Shown: positions 7,997-18,229, numbered from the stretch's first letter. The stretch is DNA of 64,000 nucleotides from Ancylobacter novellus (GCA_003241695.1 QFPN01000012.1:112032-176031), one strand, 5' to 3'. Numbers and translations: made by a program. The notes: generated by a model not told the origin, from the letters alone.

Positions 7997-10900
7997 ATGA
8001 CGAAACAGCCTGGTCTCGCCATCGTCGGACGGTCTTGTCGGCTGCCCGGCGCCAACGACGTCGACGCTTTCTGGCGGCTGCTCGCCGAAGGTCGCTGCGC
8101 CGTTACGGAAATCGGCGAGGATCGCTGGTCCCACGCGCGCTACCTGCATCCCCGCAAGGGCGAGGCCGGCAAGAGCTATACCTTCGCGGCCGGCGTGCTC
8201 GACGACGTCTGGGGCTTCGATCCGGCGGCCTTCGGCGTCTCGCCGCGCGAAGCCGAGCAGATGGACCCGCAGCAGCGCATCGCGCTGAAGCTCGTCTGGG
8301 AGGCGCTCGAAGACGCCGGAATCCCGCCGTCGTCGATCGCCGGCAGCGAGACCGGCGTCTATGTCGGCGCCTCGGCGCTCGACTACGGCAACCGCATCAT
8401 TTTCGACCCGTCGTCGGCCGACGCCTATTTCGCGACCGGAAATACGCTCTCGATCGTATCAAATCGTATTTCGTACATTTACGATCTGCACGGTCCGAGC
8501 TTCACGGTCGACACGGCCTGCTCGTCCTCGCTCGTCGCCCTCAACGAGGCGATCCAGGCGCTCCGCACGGGACGCATCGAGCGCGCCGTCGTGGTGGGCG
8601 TTTCGGTGCTCGCGAGCCCCTTCCCGTTCATCTCCTTCGCGCAGGCCACGATGCTGTCGCCGCGCGGCCGCTGCCACGCCTTCGACGCTTCCGGCGACGG
8701 CTATGTGCGCGCCGAGGGCGGCGTGGCCATGGTGCTTGAGCGCGCCGACGTCGCGCGCGCCGCGCGCCGGCCGATGCGCCTGATGATCGCCGGCTCCGGC
8801 GTGAACTCCGACGGCCGCACCGTCGGCATGTCGCTGCCCTCGGCCGACGCCCAGCTCGGTCTGCTCGAACGCGTCTATGTCGAAGCCGGCGTCGATCCCG
8901 ACAGCCTCGCCTTCATCGAGGCCCACGGCACCGGCACCCGCGTGGGCGACCCCGCGGAAGCCAACGCCATCGGCGCGGCGATCAAGAAGCGCACCATCGG
9001 CAAGCTGCCGATCGGTTCGGTCAAGACGAACGTCGGTCATCTCGAGCCGGCCTCGGGCCTCGTCGGCCTGCTGAAGGTCGACCTCGCGCTCGAGCACGAC
9101 CTGCTGCCCGCAAGCCTGCACGTCACCGAGCTCAACCCCGACATTCCCTTCGACGAGCTGAAGCTCCACGTCGCGACCGAGGCCGTGCCGCTCGCCCGCG
9201 GGACGGCGCCGCGCTACGCCGGCGTCAACTCCTTCGGCTTCGGCGGCACCAACGCCCACGTCATCGTCTGCGACCCCTCGCCCGAAGACCGCGCCGGCCG
9301 CTCGGCCCCGCGCGTCGTGGAGGCGGAAGGCCGCACGCCGGTGCTCGCGCTCTCGGCGCGTTCGCGCGAGGCGCTGACGGCGCTCGCGGCGTCCTACGCC
9401 GAGACGCTCGAAGGGCGCGACCCCGCGGCGGCGCGCCATGTGGCGTCGAGCGTCGCCCAGACCCGCGACCTGCTTCCGCGCCGTCTGGTGATCGAGAGCG
9501 ACGACCCGACCACCTGGGCCGAGACGCTGAAGGCCATCGCCGAAGGCGGCGAGGCAAAGGGCGCCGCGATCGAGCAGGCGGTCGGCCGCGACGCGCCCGT
9601 CGCCTTCGCCTTCTCGGGCAACGGCTCGCAGTGGGCCGGCATGGGCCGGAAGCTCTACGAGACCAATCCCGCGTTCCGCGACAAGGTCGACGAGATCGAC
9701 GGCCTCTTCGGCAAGGTCGCGACCTTCTCGATCGTCGAGGCGATGTTCGCCGACGACGTCGCCGACAGGCTGAAGCGCGCCGAATACGCCCAGCCGCTGC
9801 TGTTCGCCGTGCAGGTGGGCATGACCGCGGCGCTGGCGGCCGCCGGCGTGACGCCCGACATGGTGCTGGGGCACTCGGTCGGCGAAGTCGCAGCCGCCCA
9901 CGCCTCGGGCGCTCTGACGCTCGCCCAAGCGGTCGAGGTCATCCATTCTCGCTCGGTGCATCAGGAGATCGCCTGGAAGGCCGGCGTTATGGCCGCCGTG
10001 CTGACGCCCGCGGACGAGGTCCAGAGCCTGCTCGACGAGGGCGGCTTCAAGGGCGTCGAGATCGCCGCGGTCAACTCCGAGCGCTCGATCACGGTCTCGG
10101 GCCCCGAGGACGAGATCAAGGCGCTGTCGAAGTTCGCGCGGACGAAGCGCGTGCCCGTGCGCGTGCTCGACATCGACTATCCGTTCCACACCGGCCTGAT
10201 CGACGGCGTGCGCGAGCCGCTGATGAAGGACCTCAAGGGCATGAAGGCGCGCGCCGCGGAGCGGCCCTTCGTGTCGAGCGTCCATGGCGCGGTCACCGAC
10301 GGGACGACGCTCGACGCCGACTACTGGTGGGCGAACGTGCGCCAGCCGGTGCTGTTCTCGGCGGCCGTCGAGGCCGCGCTTCAGGCCGGCGCCCGGGTCT
10401 TCGTCGAGATCGGCCCGCGGCCGGTCCTTCAGACCTATCTGTCCGACGGCCTGAACTCGGCAGAGATCACCGGCGCGGTCGTCGGCTGCGACGACCATGG
10501 CGCGGCCGAGCACGACCCGATCCGCCGCACGCTCGCGCGCGTCGTCGCCAAGGGCGGCAAGGTCGACCGCGAGGCGGCGTTCGGCCGGCTCACGGGCCCT
10601 GCGCTGCGCCTGCCGACCTATCCGTGGCAGGAGACCGCCTTCGCGGTCGGCGTCACGGCCGAGGCGCAGTCGTTCTATCGCGGCTATGACGCACATCCTC
10701 TGATCGGGTCGCGCCTGCGCGCCGACAGCGACGAGTGGACCATCCATCTCGATCCCGAACTGTCGCCGCTGATCGCCGACCACAAGGTCGGCGGGCGCGT
10801 CGTCGTGCCGGGCGCGGCGCTCGCCGAAATGGCGCTCGCCGCCGGCAGGGCATGGCTCGGACAGGAGCAGATCGAGCTCGCGGACTTCGAGATCCCGCAC

Positions 10901-13900
10901 GCCCTCACCCTCGATCCCGAGGCGATCACCGAGGTCAAGACGCGCGTCTCGCCCGAGAGCCGCACCGTCGAGATCATGAGCCGTCCGCGCCTGCGCGACG
11001 ACGGCTGGGTTGTGCATGCGCTCGGCCGCGTCTCGCCGATGCCGACCGCCGATATCCGCCAGCCGGCGAAGCCGGAAGGCGAGGCGGAGGTCTATCGAGG
11101 GGCGGGCCTCTACGCCCAGGCGCTCGGCTACGGCCTGGACTTCGGCCCGGCGTTCCAGAACGTCGAGAGCGTCAAGCGCTACGGCTATGGCCGCCTGTCG
11201 GTGATGCTGAAGCCGGACGCGAAGCGCAGCGGCCAGAAGGATGCGCGCTTCGGCCTGCACCCGGCGCATTTCGACGCCTGCTTCCACTCGTTGCTGACGT
11301 TATTCGGCGCGCATGGCGACCGGCCGGACGTCACCTATCTTCCGATGCGCTTCGGCCAGCTCCGGCTTTACAAGCCGGGCGCGACGCTGGCGGGCGCCGA
11401 GGTGGAGATCCGGCGGCTGTCGCCGCGCTCGATCGACGCCGTCTTCACCTTCCTCGACGAAGCCGGCGATACCGTCGCCGTGCTCTCCGACGCGCGCTTC
11501 CGCGCCGTGACGCTCGCGCGCCGCACTTCCCTCGACCGCCTCGCCTATCATGTCGCGCCCGCTCTGATCGCGCCGTCCGCGACGGCCTCCGAGCCCGTGC
11601 CGGGCACGGCGCTCGCCGGGATCGCGAAGGCGCTCGGTCTCGTGGCCGGCGCCGACGAGGAGCGTCCCGAGGACGATCTGCTGCTCGAAGCCTTCGCGGT
11701 CGCCGCGGCCCACGAGGCCATGGCGGGCCTGTTCGGCCGCAAGCGCGAAGGCTCGGTCGCGGCGTTCGTCAAGCGCGGCAAGCTCGCCGAGGCCTCCGTG
11801 CCGCTCGCGAACCGTCTGCTCGGCCTGCTCGAAGAGCGCGGCTACGCCTCGCTCGCCGGCGAGACCTGGACGGTCGCGGCCAAGACCGGCCTGCCGGCCG
11901 CCGTCGAGATCCTGCGCACCGTGCTCGTCGATCATCCCGACCGCGGCGCGGAAGTGGTGCTCGCGACGCGCGCGGCCTCGCTCCTGCCGGTCGTCCTGAA
12001 AGACGGTCCGCGAGACAAGCCCTATGGCTCCTCGACCGTCACCCACGCCGGCGGCGGCGCGCCGATGGTTTCGGTCGGCGCGAAGGCGCTCGCGAAGCTC
12101 GTGGCCGACTACGTCTCCGCCGCGCCTTCCGACCGGCCGATCCGCATCCTCGAGATCGCGGCCGGGTCCGGCGCCCTCACCCGCGCCTTGATCGGCCTCG
12201 CGGACGATCCCCGCGTCACGCTCGCCGTCACCGATCCGGATGCGACCGCGGCCGAACGCCTGCGCTTCGCCTTCGCGAGCCACGCCAACGTCACCGTCGA
12301 GGCCTTCGATCCCGCGAACGAGGCGAGCGGCGAGGCGGAAGTCGACCTCATCGTCGGCGCGCTCGCCTGGGGCGCCTCCACGGCGAGCCCCGAAGCGGTC
12401 CGCCGCCTCGCGGCGCGTCTCGCCGACGGCGGCCTGCTGGCGCTTGCGGCGCTCGAGCCGACGCCGTTCCTCGACGTCGTTTTCGGCCTGCAGACCGGCT
12501 GGTTCTCGCGCTCGGCCTCGGACGAGTTCCCGATCGGCGACGCCCGTTCGGCCGACGACTGGCGCGCCGACCTCGCGGACGCGCGCCTGATCGACGCCGA
12601 AGTGGTCTCGCTCGCAGACGCCCGCTCGCCCACCAACCTCGTCTTCGCCGCAAAGCGCCGGTCGGCGCCTGCGACGGCCGAGGTCGCGACCGAGAAGCCG
12701 CGGCCGACTGTGCTGGTGTCCGAGGCTTCGGGACCGCTTTCGGGCGCGATCGCCAAGGCGCTCGAAGCGCAGGGCCGCACCGTCGATCCGCGTCCTTTCG
12801 GCGTTCCGGCCAACGGCAAGGCGCCGGCCTGGGGCGAAACGCCCGATCTCGGCCTCGCCCCCGCGCCGAAGAACGCCAGCGAGACCGTCGCCGACGTGGT
12901 CGTGGTGCTCGACGGGTCTGAGGTCGAGGGTTCGGCCGCCGTCACCGAACGGGCCGGCCGCCTGCTTGGCCTGACCCGTGCGGCGCAGACAGCCGGCGCC
13001 CGCCTCTGGGTCGTCGCCGAAGGCGCGCTCGCAGGCGCGCTGGGCGAGCCCCGCGACCGGCTCGACAACGCCGCGATCGGCGGCTACCTGCGGGTCGTCC
13101 GCAACGAGTTCCGCGGGACCGACATCCGGCTCGTGGACGTCGCGCTCGACCCGAAGGCCGCGGGCCTCGGCGTCGCGGAGGAAATCCGGTCTCCCCGCGC
13201 CGACGTCGAGATCGCGATCGGACCCGAGGGCGTCGGCGCGCCGCGTCTGCGTCCGGGGCTGCCCAAGCTTCCGGCGAAAACGGATTCCGATTCCGTCCAC
13301 CGCGTCGCCGCGCTCGAAGCCGGCCGCGAGGGCGGCCTCGACGATCTCGGCTGGCGCGCCGCCCCCGAGCGCGCGCCGGGCGAAGGCGAGGTCGCGGTCG
13401 ACGTCTCGGCCGTCGGCCTCAACTTCCGCGACGTGATGTGGGCGCTCGGCCTGCTGCCCGAGGAAGCGCTCGAAGACGGCTTCTCCGGCCCCGGCCTCGG
13501 CATCGAATGCGCGGGCGTCGTGACCCATGTCGGCCCGGGCGTGAAGCGCCTGAAGGTCGGCGACCGCGTATCGGCCTTCGCCTCAGGCTCCTTCGCCTCG
13601 CGCGTCGTGACCTCGGAGCTCGCCGCCGCGAAGCTGCCGGACTCGATCACCTTCGAGGAAGGCGCGACCATCCCGGTCTGCTTCCTGACCTCCTATTACG
13701 CGCTGATCGAACTCGCGCGCATCCGGCGCGGCGAGTGGGTGCTGATACATGGCGGCGCCGGCGGCGTCGGCCTCGCGGCGCTCCAGATCGCGCTGTGGAA
13801 GGGCTGCAAGGTCATTGCGACCGCGGGCAGCGACGAGAAGCGCGACCTGCTGCGCGCGCTCGGCGCGACCCATGTGCTGTCGAGCCGCTCGCTCGACTTC

Positions 13901-15562
13901 GTCGACGAAGCAAAGCGCCTCACGGGCGGCCAGGGCGTTGACGTCGTTCTGAACTCGCTGTTCGGCGAGGCGATGGAGCGCTCGCTCCAGACGCTGAAGC
14001 CCTTCGGTCGGTTCCTCGAACTGGGCAAGCGCGACTACTACGCCAACTCGCGGCTGGGCCTGCGGCCGTTCCGCCGCAACATCAGCTACTTCGGCATCGA
14101 CGCCGACCAGCTCTTCATCTACCGCCGCGATCTCGGCGAGAAGCTGTTCACCGACGTGCTGAAGCTGTTCGACAAGGGCGTTTTCGCGCCCCTGCCCTAC
14201 CGCGTCTTCGAGGCCGACGAGATCCGCGACGCCTTCCGGCTGATGCAGCAGTCCGGCCATATCGGAAAGATCGTGGTGCGGCCGCTCGATCCGGCGAAGC
14301 TTCCGGCCGAGGAGCCGATGGCCTGGGTTCCCGCCGAGGGCGCGCATGTGCTCGTCGGCGGCCTGGGCGGCTTCGGCCTCGCCACCGCCGAATGGCTGGT
14401 CGGTCGCGGCGTGAAGACGCTCGCGCTGATCGGCCGCTCGGGCGACAAGGCGCAGGCCGCCAAGGACGGCGTCACGCGCCTCCGCGACGCCGGCGCGACC
14501 GTGAAGGTGTTCGCCTGCGACGCCTCCGACGAGGCGGCGCTCAGCCTTGCGCTCGACGAGACCCGTAAGGAGCTCGGCCCTATCGGCGGCATGTGGAACG
14601 TCGCCATGGTGCTGCGTGACTCGCTGCTTGCGAACCTCGACGCCGAGAACTTCACCGAGGCGCTGAAGCCCAAGATCGACGCCGCGGCGGCGATGGAGAA
14701 GCTCACGGCGAACGACCCGGTGGGCGACTTCGTGGTCTATTCCTCGGCCACCACCGTCATCGGCAATCCCGGCCAGTCGAACTACGTGGCCGCGAACTCC
14801 TGGCTCGAGTCGCTCATTCGCAAGCGTCGCGCGACGGGCAAGCCCGGCCTTGCGATCGCCTGGGGCGCGCTCGGCGACGTCGGCTATCTCGCCCGCACCG
14901 GCGAGGTGAAGGAGAAGATCCAGAAGCGCCTCGGCTACGCCACGCTTTCGGGCGCGGAGGCGCTGGAAGGCCTCGGCCGCGTGCTCGCCCAGCGCGACAT
15001 GCGGCTCGAGACCGGCGTCGTCACCATCGCGCCGATCGACTGGGGCCAGGCGCGCCGCGACCTCGCCTATCTCGCCTCGCCGACCTTCACGCAGGTTCTG
15101 GCCGACGCCGAGATGGGTCCGCAGGACACTGGCGAGCACATCGACCTCGCGGCGCTCGTGCGCGGCAAGGACGCCCGCGAGGCGCGCGACATCGTGGCGG
15201 AGGCGCTCACCGGCGAAGTGGCGCGCATCCTGAAGCTGCCGGCGAAGGAGATTTCGCCGCAGCGGCCGCTCGCAGAGCTCGGCATGGATTCGCTGATGGG
15301 CCTCGAACTGCGCATGTCGGTCGAACGCCGCTTCGACATCGACCTGCCGCTGGTCGCGATCGGCGACTCGACGACGCTGCTCACGATCGCCCAGACGATC
15401 GTGTCCCGCATCCACGAGCCCGACGCCGGCGCCGAGCCGAGCGCCGTCAACGCCGATCTCGCCGCCCGTCACATTGGCGACGACGTCGACCATGCCGAGC
15501 TTGCGGAGTTCAGCGAAGCGGTCGAAGCTCGCCGACTCTCGATGGGACGCGCGAACGCATGA
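7997..15562 (+). CDS. Highly reducing iterative type I polyketide synthase
   Basis: 2521 residues, one module: KS-AT-DH-(MT-like)-ER-KR-ACP. KS has Cys175 (DTACSSS), His310 (EAHGTGT) and His348. AT has Ser627 in GHSVGE, and the YPFH motif points to malonyl-CoA. DH has His929 in DHKVGGRVVVPG plus DACFH. The methyltransferase-like region has LEIAAGSG near 1385, but the usual His of the C-MT core segment appears replaced (GALAWGAS), so it may be inactive. ER has HGGAGGVGLAAL near 1918. KR has VGGLGGFGLA near 2118 and Tyr2263. ACP has Ser2432 in GMDSLMG. There is no thioesterase. All reducing domains look active, so a saturated acyl chain is expected, released by the downstream oxoamine synthase, whose start overlaps this stop (ATGA). 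Confidence 0.95.
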   Translation: MTKQPGLAIVGRSCRLPGANDVDAFWRLLAEGRCAVTEIGEDRWSHARYLHPRKGEAGKSYTFAAGVLDDVWGFDPAAFGVSPREAEQMDPQQRIALKLVWEALEDAGIPPSSIAGSETGVYVGASALDYGNRIIFDPSSADAYFATGNTLSIVSNRISYIYDLHGPSFTVDTACSSSLVALNEAIQALRTGRIERAVVVGVSVLASPFPFISFAQATMLSPRGRCHAFDASGDGYVRAEGGVAMVLERADVARAARRPMRLMIAGSGVNSDGRTVGMSLPSADAQLGLLERVYVEAGVDPDSLAFIEAHGTGTRVGDPAEANAIGAAIKKRTIGKLPIGSVKTNVGHLEPASGLVGLLKVDLALEHDLLPASLHVTELNPDIPFDELKLHVATEAVPLARGTAPRYAGVNSFGFGGTNAHVIVCDPSPEDRAGRSAPRVVEAEGRTPVLALSARSREALTALAASYAETLEGRDPAAARHVASSVAQTRDLLPRRLVIESDDPTTWAETLKAIAEGGEAKGAAIEQAVGRDAPVAFAFSGNGSQWAGMGRKLYETNPAFRDKVDEIDGLFGKVATFSIVEAMFADDVADRLKRAEYAQPLLFAVQVGMTAALAAAGVTPDMVLGHSVGEVAAAHASGALTLAQAVEVIHSRSVHQEIAWKAGVMAAVLTPADEVQSLLDEGGFKGVEIAAVNSERSITVSGPEDEIKALSKFARTKRVPVRVLDIDYPFHTGLIDGVREPLMKDLKGMKARAAERPFVSSVHGAVTDGTTLDADYWWANVRQPVLFSAAVEAALQAGARVFVEIGPRPVLQTYLSDGLNSAEITGAVVGCDDHGAAEHDPIRRTLARVVAKGGKVDREAAFGRLTGPALRLPTYPWQETAFAVGVTAEAQSFYRGYDAHPLIGSRLRADSDEWTIHLDPELSPLIADHKVGGRVVVPGAALAEMALAAGRAWLGQEQIELADFEIPHALTLDPEAITEVKTRVSPESRTVEIMSRPRLRDDGWVVHALGRVSPMPTADIRQPAKPEGEAEVYRGAGLYAQALGYGLDFGPAFQNVESVKRYGYGRLSVMLKPDAKRSGQKDARFGLHPAHFDACFHSLLTLFGAHGDRPDVTYLPMRFGQLRLYKPGATLAGAEVEIRRLSPRSIDAVFTFLDEAGDTVAVLSDARFRAVTLARRTSLDRLAYHVAPALIAPSATASEPVPGTALAGIAKALGLVAGADEERPEDDLLLEAFAVAAAHEAMAGLFGRKREGSVAAFVKRGKLAEASVPLANRLLGLLEERGYASLAGETWTVAAKTGLPAAVEILRTVLVDHPDRGAEVVLATRAASLLPVVLKDGPRDKPYGSSTVTHAGGGAPMVSVGAKALAKLVADYVSAAPSDRPIRILEIAAGSGALTRALIGLADDPRVTLAVTDPDATAAERLRFAFASHANVTVEAFDPANEASGEAEVDLIVGALAWGASTASPEAVRRLAARLADGGLLALAALEPTPFLDVVFGLQTGWFSRSASDEFPIGDARSADDWRADLADARLIDAEVVSLADARSPTNLVFAAKRRSAPATAEVATEKPRPTVLVSEASGPLSGAIAKALEAQGRTVDPRPFGVPANGKAPAWGETPDLGLAPAPKNASETVADVVVVLDGSEVEGSAAVTERAGRLLGLTRAAQTAGARLWVVAEGALAGALGEPRDRLDNAAIGGYLRVVRNEFRGTDIRLVDVALDPKAAGLGVAEEIRSPRADVEIAIGPEGVGAPRLRPGLPKLPAKTDSDSVHRVAALEAGREGGLDDLGWRAAPERAPGEGEVAVDVSAVGLNFRDVMWALGLLPEEALEDGFSGPGLGIECAGVVTHVGPGVKRLKVGDRVSAFASGSFASRVVTSELAAAKLPDSITFEEGATIPVCFLTSYYALIELARIRRGEWVLIHGGAGGVGLAALQIALWKGCKVIATAGSDEKRDLLRALGATHVLSSRSLDFVDEAKRLTGGQGVDVVLNSLFGEAMERSLQTLKPFGRFLELGKRDYYANSRLGLRPFRRNISYFGIDADQLFIYRRDLGEKLFTDVLKLFDKGVFAPLPYRVFEADEIRDAFRLMQQSGHIGKIVVRPLDPAKLPAEEPMAWVPAEGAHVLVGGLGGFGLATAEWLVGRGVKTLALIGRSGDKAQAAKDGVTRLRDAGATVKVFACDASDEAALSLALDETRKELGPIGGMWNVAMVLRDSLLANLDAENFTEALKPKIDAAAAMEKLTANDPVGDFVVYSSATTVIGNPGQSNYVAANSWLESLIRKRRATGKPGLAIAWGALGDVGYLARTGEVKEKIQKRLGYATLSGAEALEGLGRVLAQRDMRLETGVVTIAPIDWGQARRDLAYLASPTFTQVLADAEMGPQDTGEHIDLAALVRGKDAREARDIVAEALTGEVARILKLPAKEISPQRPLAELGMDSLMGLELRMSVERRFDIDLPLVAIGDSTTLLTIAQTIVSRIHEPDAGAEPSAVNADLAARHIGDDVDHAELAEFSEAVEARRLSMGRANA

Positions 15563-16962
15563 CCTCACGGCGTGGCATCGGGGCGCTTTCGCGCTCCGCG
15601 AAGGACGGCATCCTGGGCGCGATCCGCGCCCAGCCCAAGGCGGAGAAGGACGGCGACAAGCCTTCCGGCCCCAGCCCCACCGTCGTGACGCGACGCGCCA
15701 AGCGCGGCGACCGCTTCGCGGACCTGAAGGAGCTGAAGGACGTCAAGACGCAGCAGGCCGTCGCGGACCTGATCGGCGTCCAGAACCCGTTCTTCCGCAT
15801 GCATGACGGCTGCGCCGGCGCGACCACCCACATCGACGGGCGGACGCACATCAACTTCGCGTCCTACAACTATCTCGGGATGAACGGGCATCCGGAGGTC
15901 AACGCCGCCGCCAAGGCCGCGATCGACCATTACGGCGTCTCCTGCTCGGCGAGCCGGCTGGTGGCGGGCGAGCGCCCGATCCACCGCGAACTCGAGCACC
16001 GGGTCGCGGAGTTCTACGGCGTCGACGACGCGATCGCCTTCGTGTCGGGCCACGCCACCAATGTCGGGACCATCGGGCACCTGATGCGCGCGGGCGACCT
16101 CATCGTCTACGACGCGCTCGCCCACAACTCGATCGTCGTGGGCGCGACGCTGTCGGGCGCGACGCGCCGCATGTTCGCCCACAACGACCTCGACGCGCTG
16201 GAGGAGATCCTCATCCGGCAGAGCCACGCCCATGAGCGGGTGCTGGTCGCGGTCGAGGGCCTCTATTCGATGGACGGCGATTTCCCCGACCTCGCGCGTC
16301 TGGTGAAGATGCGCGACCGCTACGGCTTCTGGCTGATGGTCGACGAGGCGCATTCGCTCGGCGTGCTGGGCGCGACCGGCCGCGGGATCGCAGAGGAGTG
16401 CGGCGTCGACCCGAAGGAGGTCGACATCTGGATGGGAACGCTGTCGAAGACGCTCTCGGGCTGCGGCGGCTACATCGCGGGCTCGCACAGCCTCGTCGAG
16501 TACCTGAAGTTCTCCGCCCCCGGCTTCGTCTATTCGGTCGGCATGCCGCCGGCGGTCGCGGCCGCCGCCATCGCCTGCTTCGACCTGCTGAAGCGCGAGC
16601 CCGAGCGGGTCGCCAAGCTGCGCGCCAACGGCGAGCGCTTCGTCAGCAAGGCCAAGGAAGCCGGCCTCGACGTCGGCGACGCCACCGGCACCGCGATCGT
16701 GCCCGTGATGGTGGGCGACAGCCTTCGCGCCGTCCATCTCGCGAACCGCCTGCTGGAGCGCGGCGTGAACGCCCTGCCGATCGTGCACCCGGCCGTGCCG
16801 GAGCGTTCGGCGCGACTGCGCTTCTTCATCACGTCCGACCACAGTTTCGAGCAGATCGACGAAGCCGTGGCGGTGACGGCGGAAGAGCATCACGGCCTCG
16901 CCAAGGCGGGTTTCGGCATCAAGATGGCCGCCGCCCTCGCCAAGGCCACGCGGCCGACCTGA
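15559..16962 (+). CDS. Alpha-oxoamine synthase (serine palmitoyltransferase / KBL / AONS family)
   Basis: 467 residues. After a basic extension of about 60 residues comes a class II aminotransferase-fold domain: FASYNYLGMNGHPEV, SCSASRLVAGERPIHRELE, FVSGHATNVGTIGHL, VDEAHSLGVLG (Asp262, His265) and GTLSKTLSGCGGY with the PLP Lys297. Family enzymes condense an acyl thioester with an amino acid and release CO2. Coupling to the PKS by ATGA overlap, plus the lack of a PKS thioesterase, suggests it takes the chain straight from the PKS carrier protein and condenses it with serine or another amino acid to a 3-keto sphingoid-type base. The extension may dock to the carrier domain; that is inference. 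Confidence 0.92.
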   Translation: MTSRRGIGALSRSAKDGILGAIRAQPKAEKDGDKPSGPSPTVVTRRAKRGDRFADLKELKDVKTQQAVADLIGVQNPFFRMHDGCAGATTHIDGRTHINFASYNYLGMNGHPEVNAAAKAAIDHYGVSCSASRLVAGERPIHRELEHRVAEFYGVDDAIAFVSGHATNVGTIGHLMRAGDLIVYDALAHNSIVVGATLSGATRRMFAHNDLDALEEILIRQSHAHERVLVAVEGLYSMDGDFPDLARLVKMRDRYGFWLMVDEAHSLGVLGATGRGIAEECGVDPKEVDIWMGTLSKTLSGCGGYIAGSHSLVEYLKFSAPGFVYSVGMPPAVAAAAIACFDLLKREPERVAKLRANGERFVSKAKEAGLDVGDATGTAIVPVMVGDSLRAVHLANRLLERGVNALPIVHPAVPERSARLRFFITSDHSFEQIDEAVAVTAEEHHGLAKAGFGIKMAAALAKATRPT

Positions 16963-16964
16963 CC

Positions 16965-18107
16965 TTGGCGACCTCCGCCGAGCAGATAGAGGTCCGGCCG
17001 GTCCTCTCCCGAGCCGACGTGGAGCCGTTCTGGCGCGCGAGCCTTGCGGCGCAGGGCGGCGATCCCGCCTTCACCCCGGCGCTCCTGAAGGAGATGGTCG
17101 ACGTCCTGACCCCCGGCGCGACCCCCTTCGCCAAGGCCAATGACGGCCGCTCCTTCGTCGCGTTCCGCGGCGGGCGGCCGGTCGGGCGCCTCTATGCGGT
17201 GAAGCACCACGCCCATCTCGAGAAGCACCACGACGGCGCGGGGCATTTCGGCTTCCTCGAGGCGATCGACGACGACGCGGTCTGGGACGCGCTGTTCGAG
17301 GCGGCGTCCGCCTTCCTGCGCGAGCGCGGCCTGACGAAAATCGGCGGCCCCTACAGCGCCTCGGTCAATCACGAATGCGGGCTGCTGGTCGAAGGATACG
17401 GCTCCCGCTCGACGACCCACACCAACTACGCGCCGCCCTATTACGCCGCCCAGCTCGAACGGCTCGGGTTCCGCGGCGTGAAGGACATCATGGCCTATGA
17501 GGGCGCGGTCGCGACCAGCCGCCTGCCGCAGCGCGTCACGAGGGCGCGCGCCCGGTGGCGCGACAGCGCGAACCTCGTGCTGAAGCCCGCCGTCGGCCCC
17601 GAGGCGCTCGCCGCCGTCAACGACGTCTACAACGACGCCTGGAGCCGCAACTGGGGCTCTGTGCCGACCTCGCTCGAGGAGGCGCGCTTCCTCGCCGAAA
17701 TGGCCTCCGACATCATGCCGAAGGACTGGGCCACGCTGGCCTATTGGTTCGATCGCCCGATCGGAGTCCTGTGCATGGCTCCGGACCTCAACCAGGCGAT
17801 CCACGACCTGAAGGGTCGCCTGCTCCCGTTCGGCTGGGCGAAGCTCCTGTGGCGGCTGAAGGTCTCGGGCGTCACGCGCGCCCGCGTGCCCGTGATCGGC
17901 GTGCGCACCGCCTTCCGCGGCACTCGCGTCGGCGCGATGGCGGCCTCGGCGCTGCTCGCCGACGCGGTCATGAAGGCGAAGGCCGCGGGGATGGACCGGC
18001 TCGAGGTGAGCTGGATGCTCGAAGAGAACCGCCCGATCCTCAACCTCGTGCGCGGCATGCCGGCCGCCCGCACCAAGACGTGGCGGCTCTACGAGAAGGC
18101 GCTGTAG
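16965..18107 (+). CDS. GNAT-fold N-acyltransferase, possibly ceramide-synthase-like
   Basis: About 380 residues if the TTG at 16965 is used, two bases after the previous stop; a CTG at 16959 is the other nearby option, and no ATG fits. Segments such as GGPYSASVNHECGLLVEGYGS, PPYYAAQLERLGF and KDIMAYE resemble, from memory, the alphaproteobacterial family containing the Caulobacter bacterial ceramide synthase, often misnamed dATP pyrophosphohydrolase. The C-terminal part (GVRTAFRGTRVGAMAASALL, then SWMLEENRPILNLVRGM) has the GNAT acyl-CoA-binding look. Its place after a PKS and an oxoamine synthase suggests it N-acylates the amino-ketone or amino-alcohol product. The substrate is inferred. Confidence 0.8.
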   Translation: MATSAEQIEVRPVLSRADVEPFWRASLAAQGGDPAFTPALLKEMVDVLTPGATPFAKANDGRSFVAFRGGRPVGRLYAVKHHAHLEKHHDGAGHFGFLEAIDDDAVWDALFEAASAFLRERGLTKIGGPYSASVNHECGLLVEGYGSRSTTHTNYAPPYYAAQLERLGFRGVKDIMAYEGAVATSRLPQRVTRARARWRDSANLVLKPAVGPEALAAVNDVYNDAWSRNWGSVPTSLEEARFLAEMASDIMPKDWATLAYWFDRPIGVLCMAPDLNQAIHDLKGRLLPFGWAKLLWRLKVSGVTRARVPVIGVRTAFRGTRVGAMAASALLADAVMKAKAAGMDRLEVSWMLEENRPILNLVRGMPAARTKTWRLYEKAL

Positions 18108-18229
18108 GGCGCGGTTTCCCGGACGAAGCGCCCGCCTGCGCCAATCATCCCGGCCGAAAAGTCGGGATACAGAAACACAAGCGTCTTCGATTTCCGGGCG
18201 GGGGCTTCGCCTCTGGATCTCGGGTCAAG

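Noticed and set aside
8459..11287. A 942-residue open frame antisense to the PKS, and similar long antisense frames opposite soxA (35337-38864) and gyrB (53833-56193)
   Set aside because: They mirror the coding frame of strongly GC3-biased genes, are rich in Arg/Ala/Gly/Asp/His and match no protein pattern.
15060..15560. A thioesterase or reductase release domain after the PKS carrier domain
   Set aside because: Only about 85 residues remain after the carrier Ser2432, with no GxSxG or NAD-binding motif, so release must be in trans.
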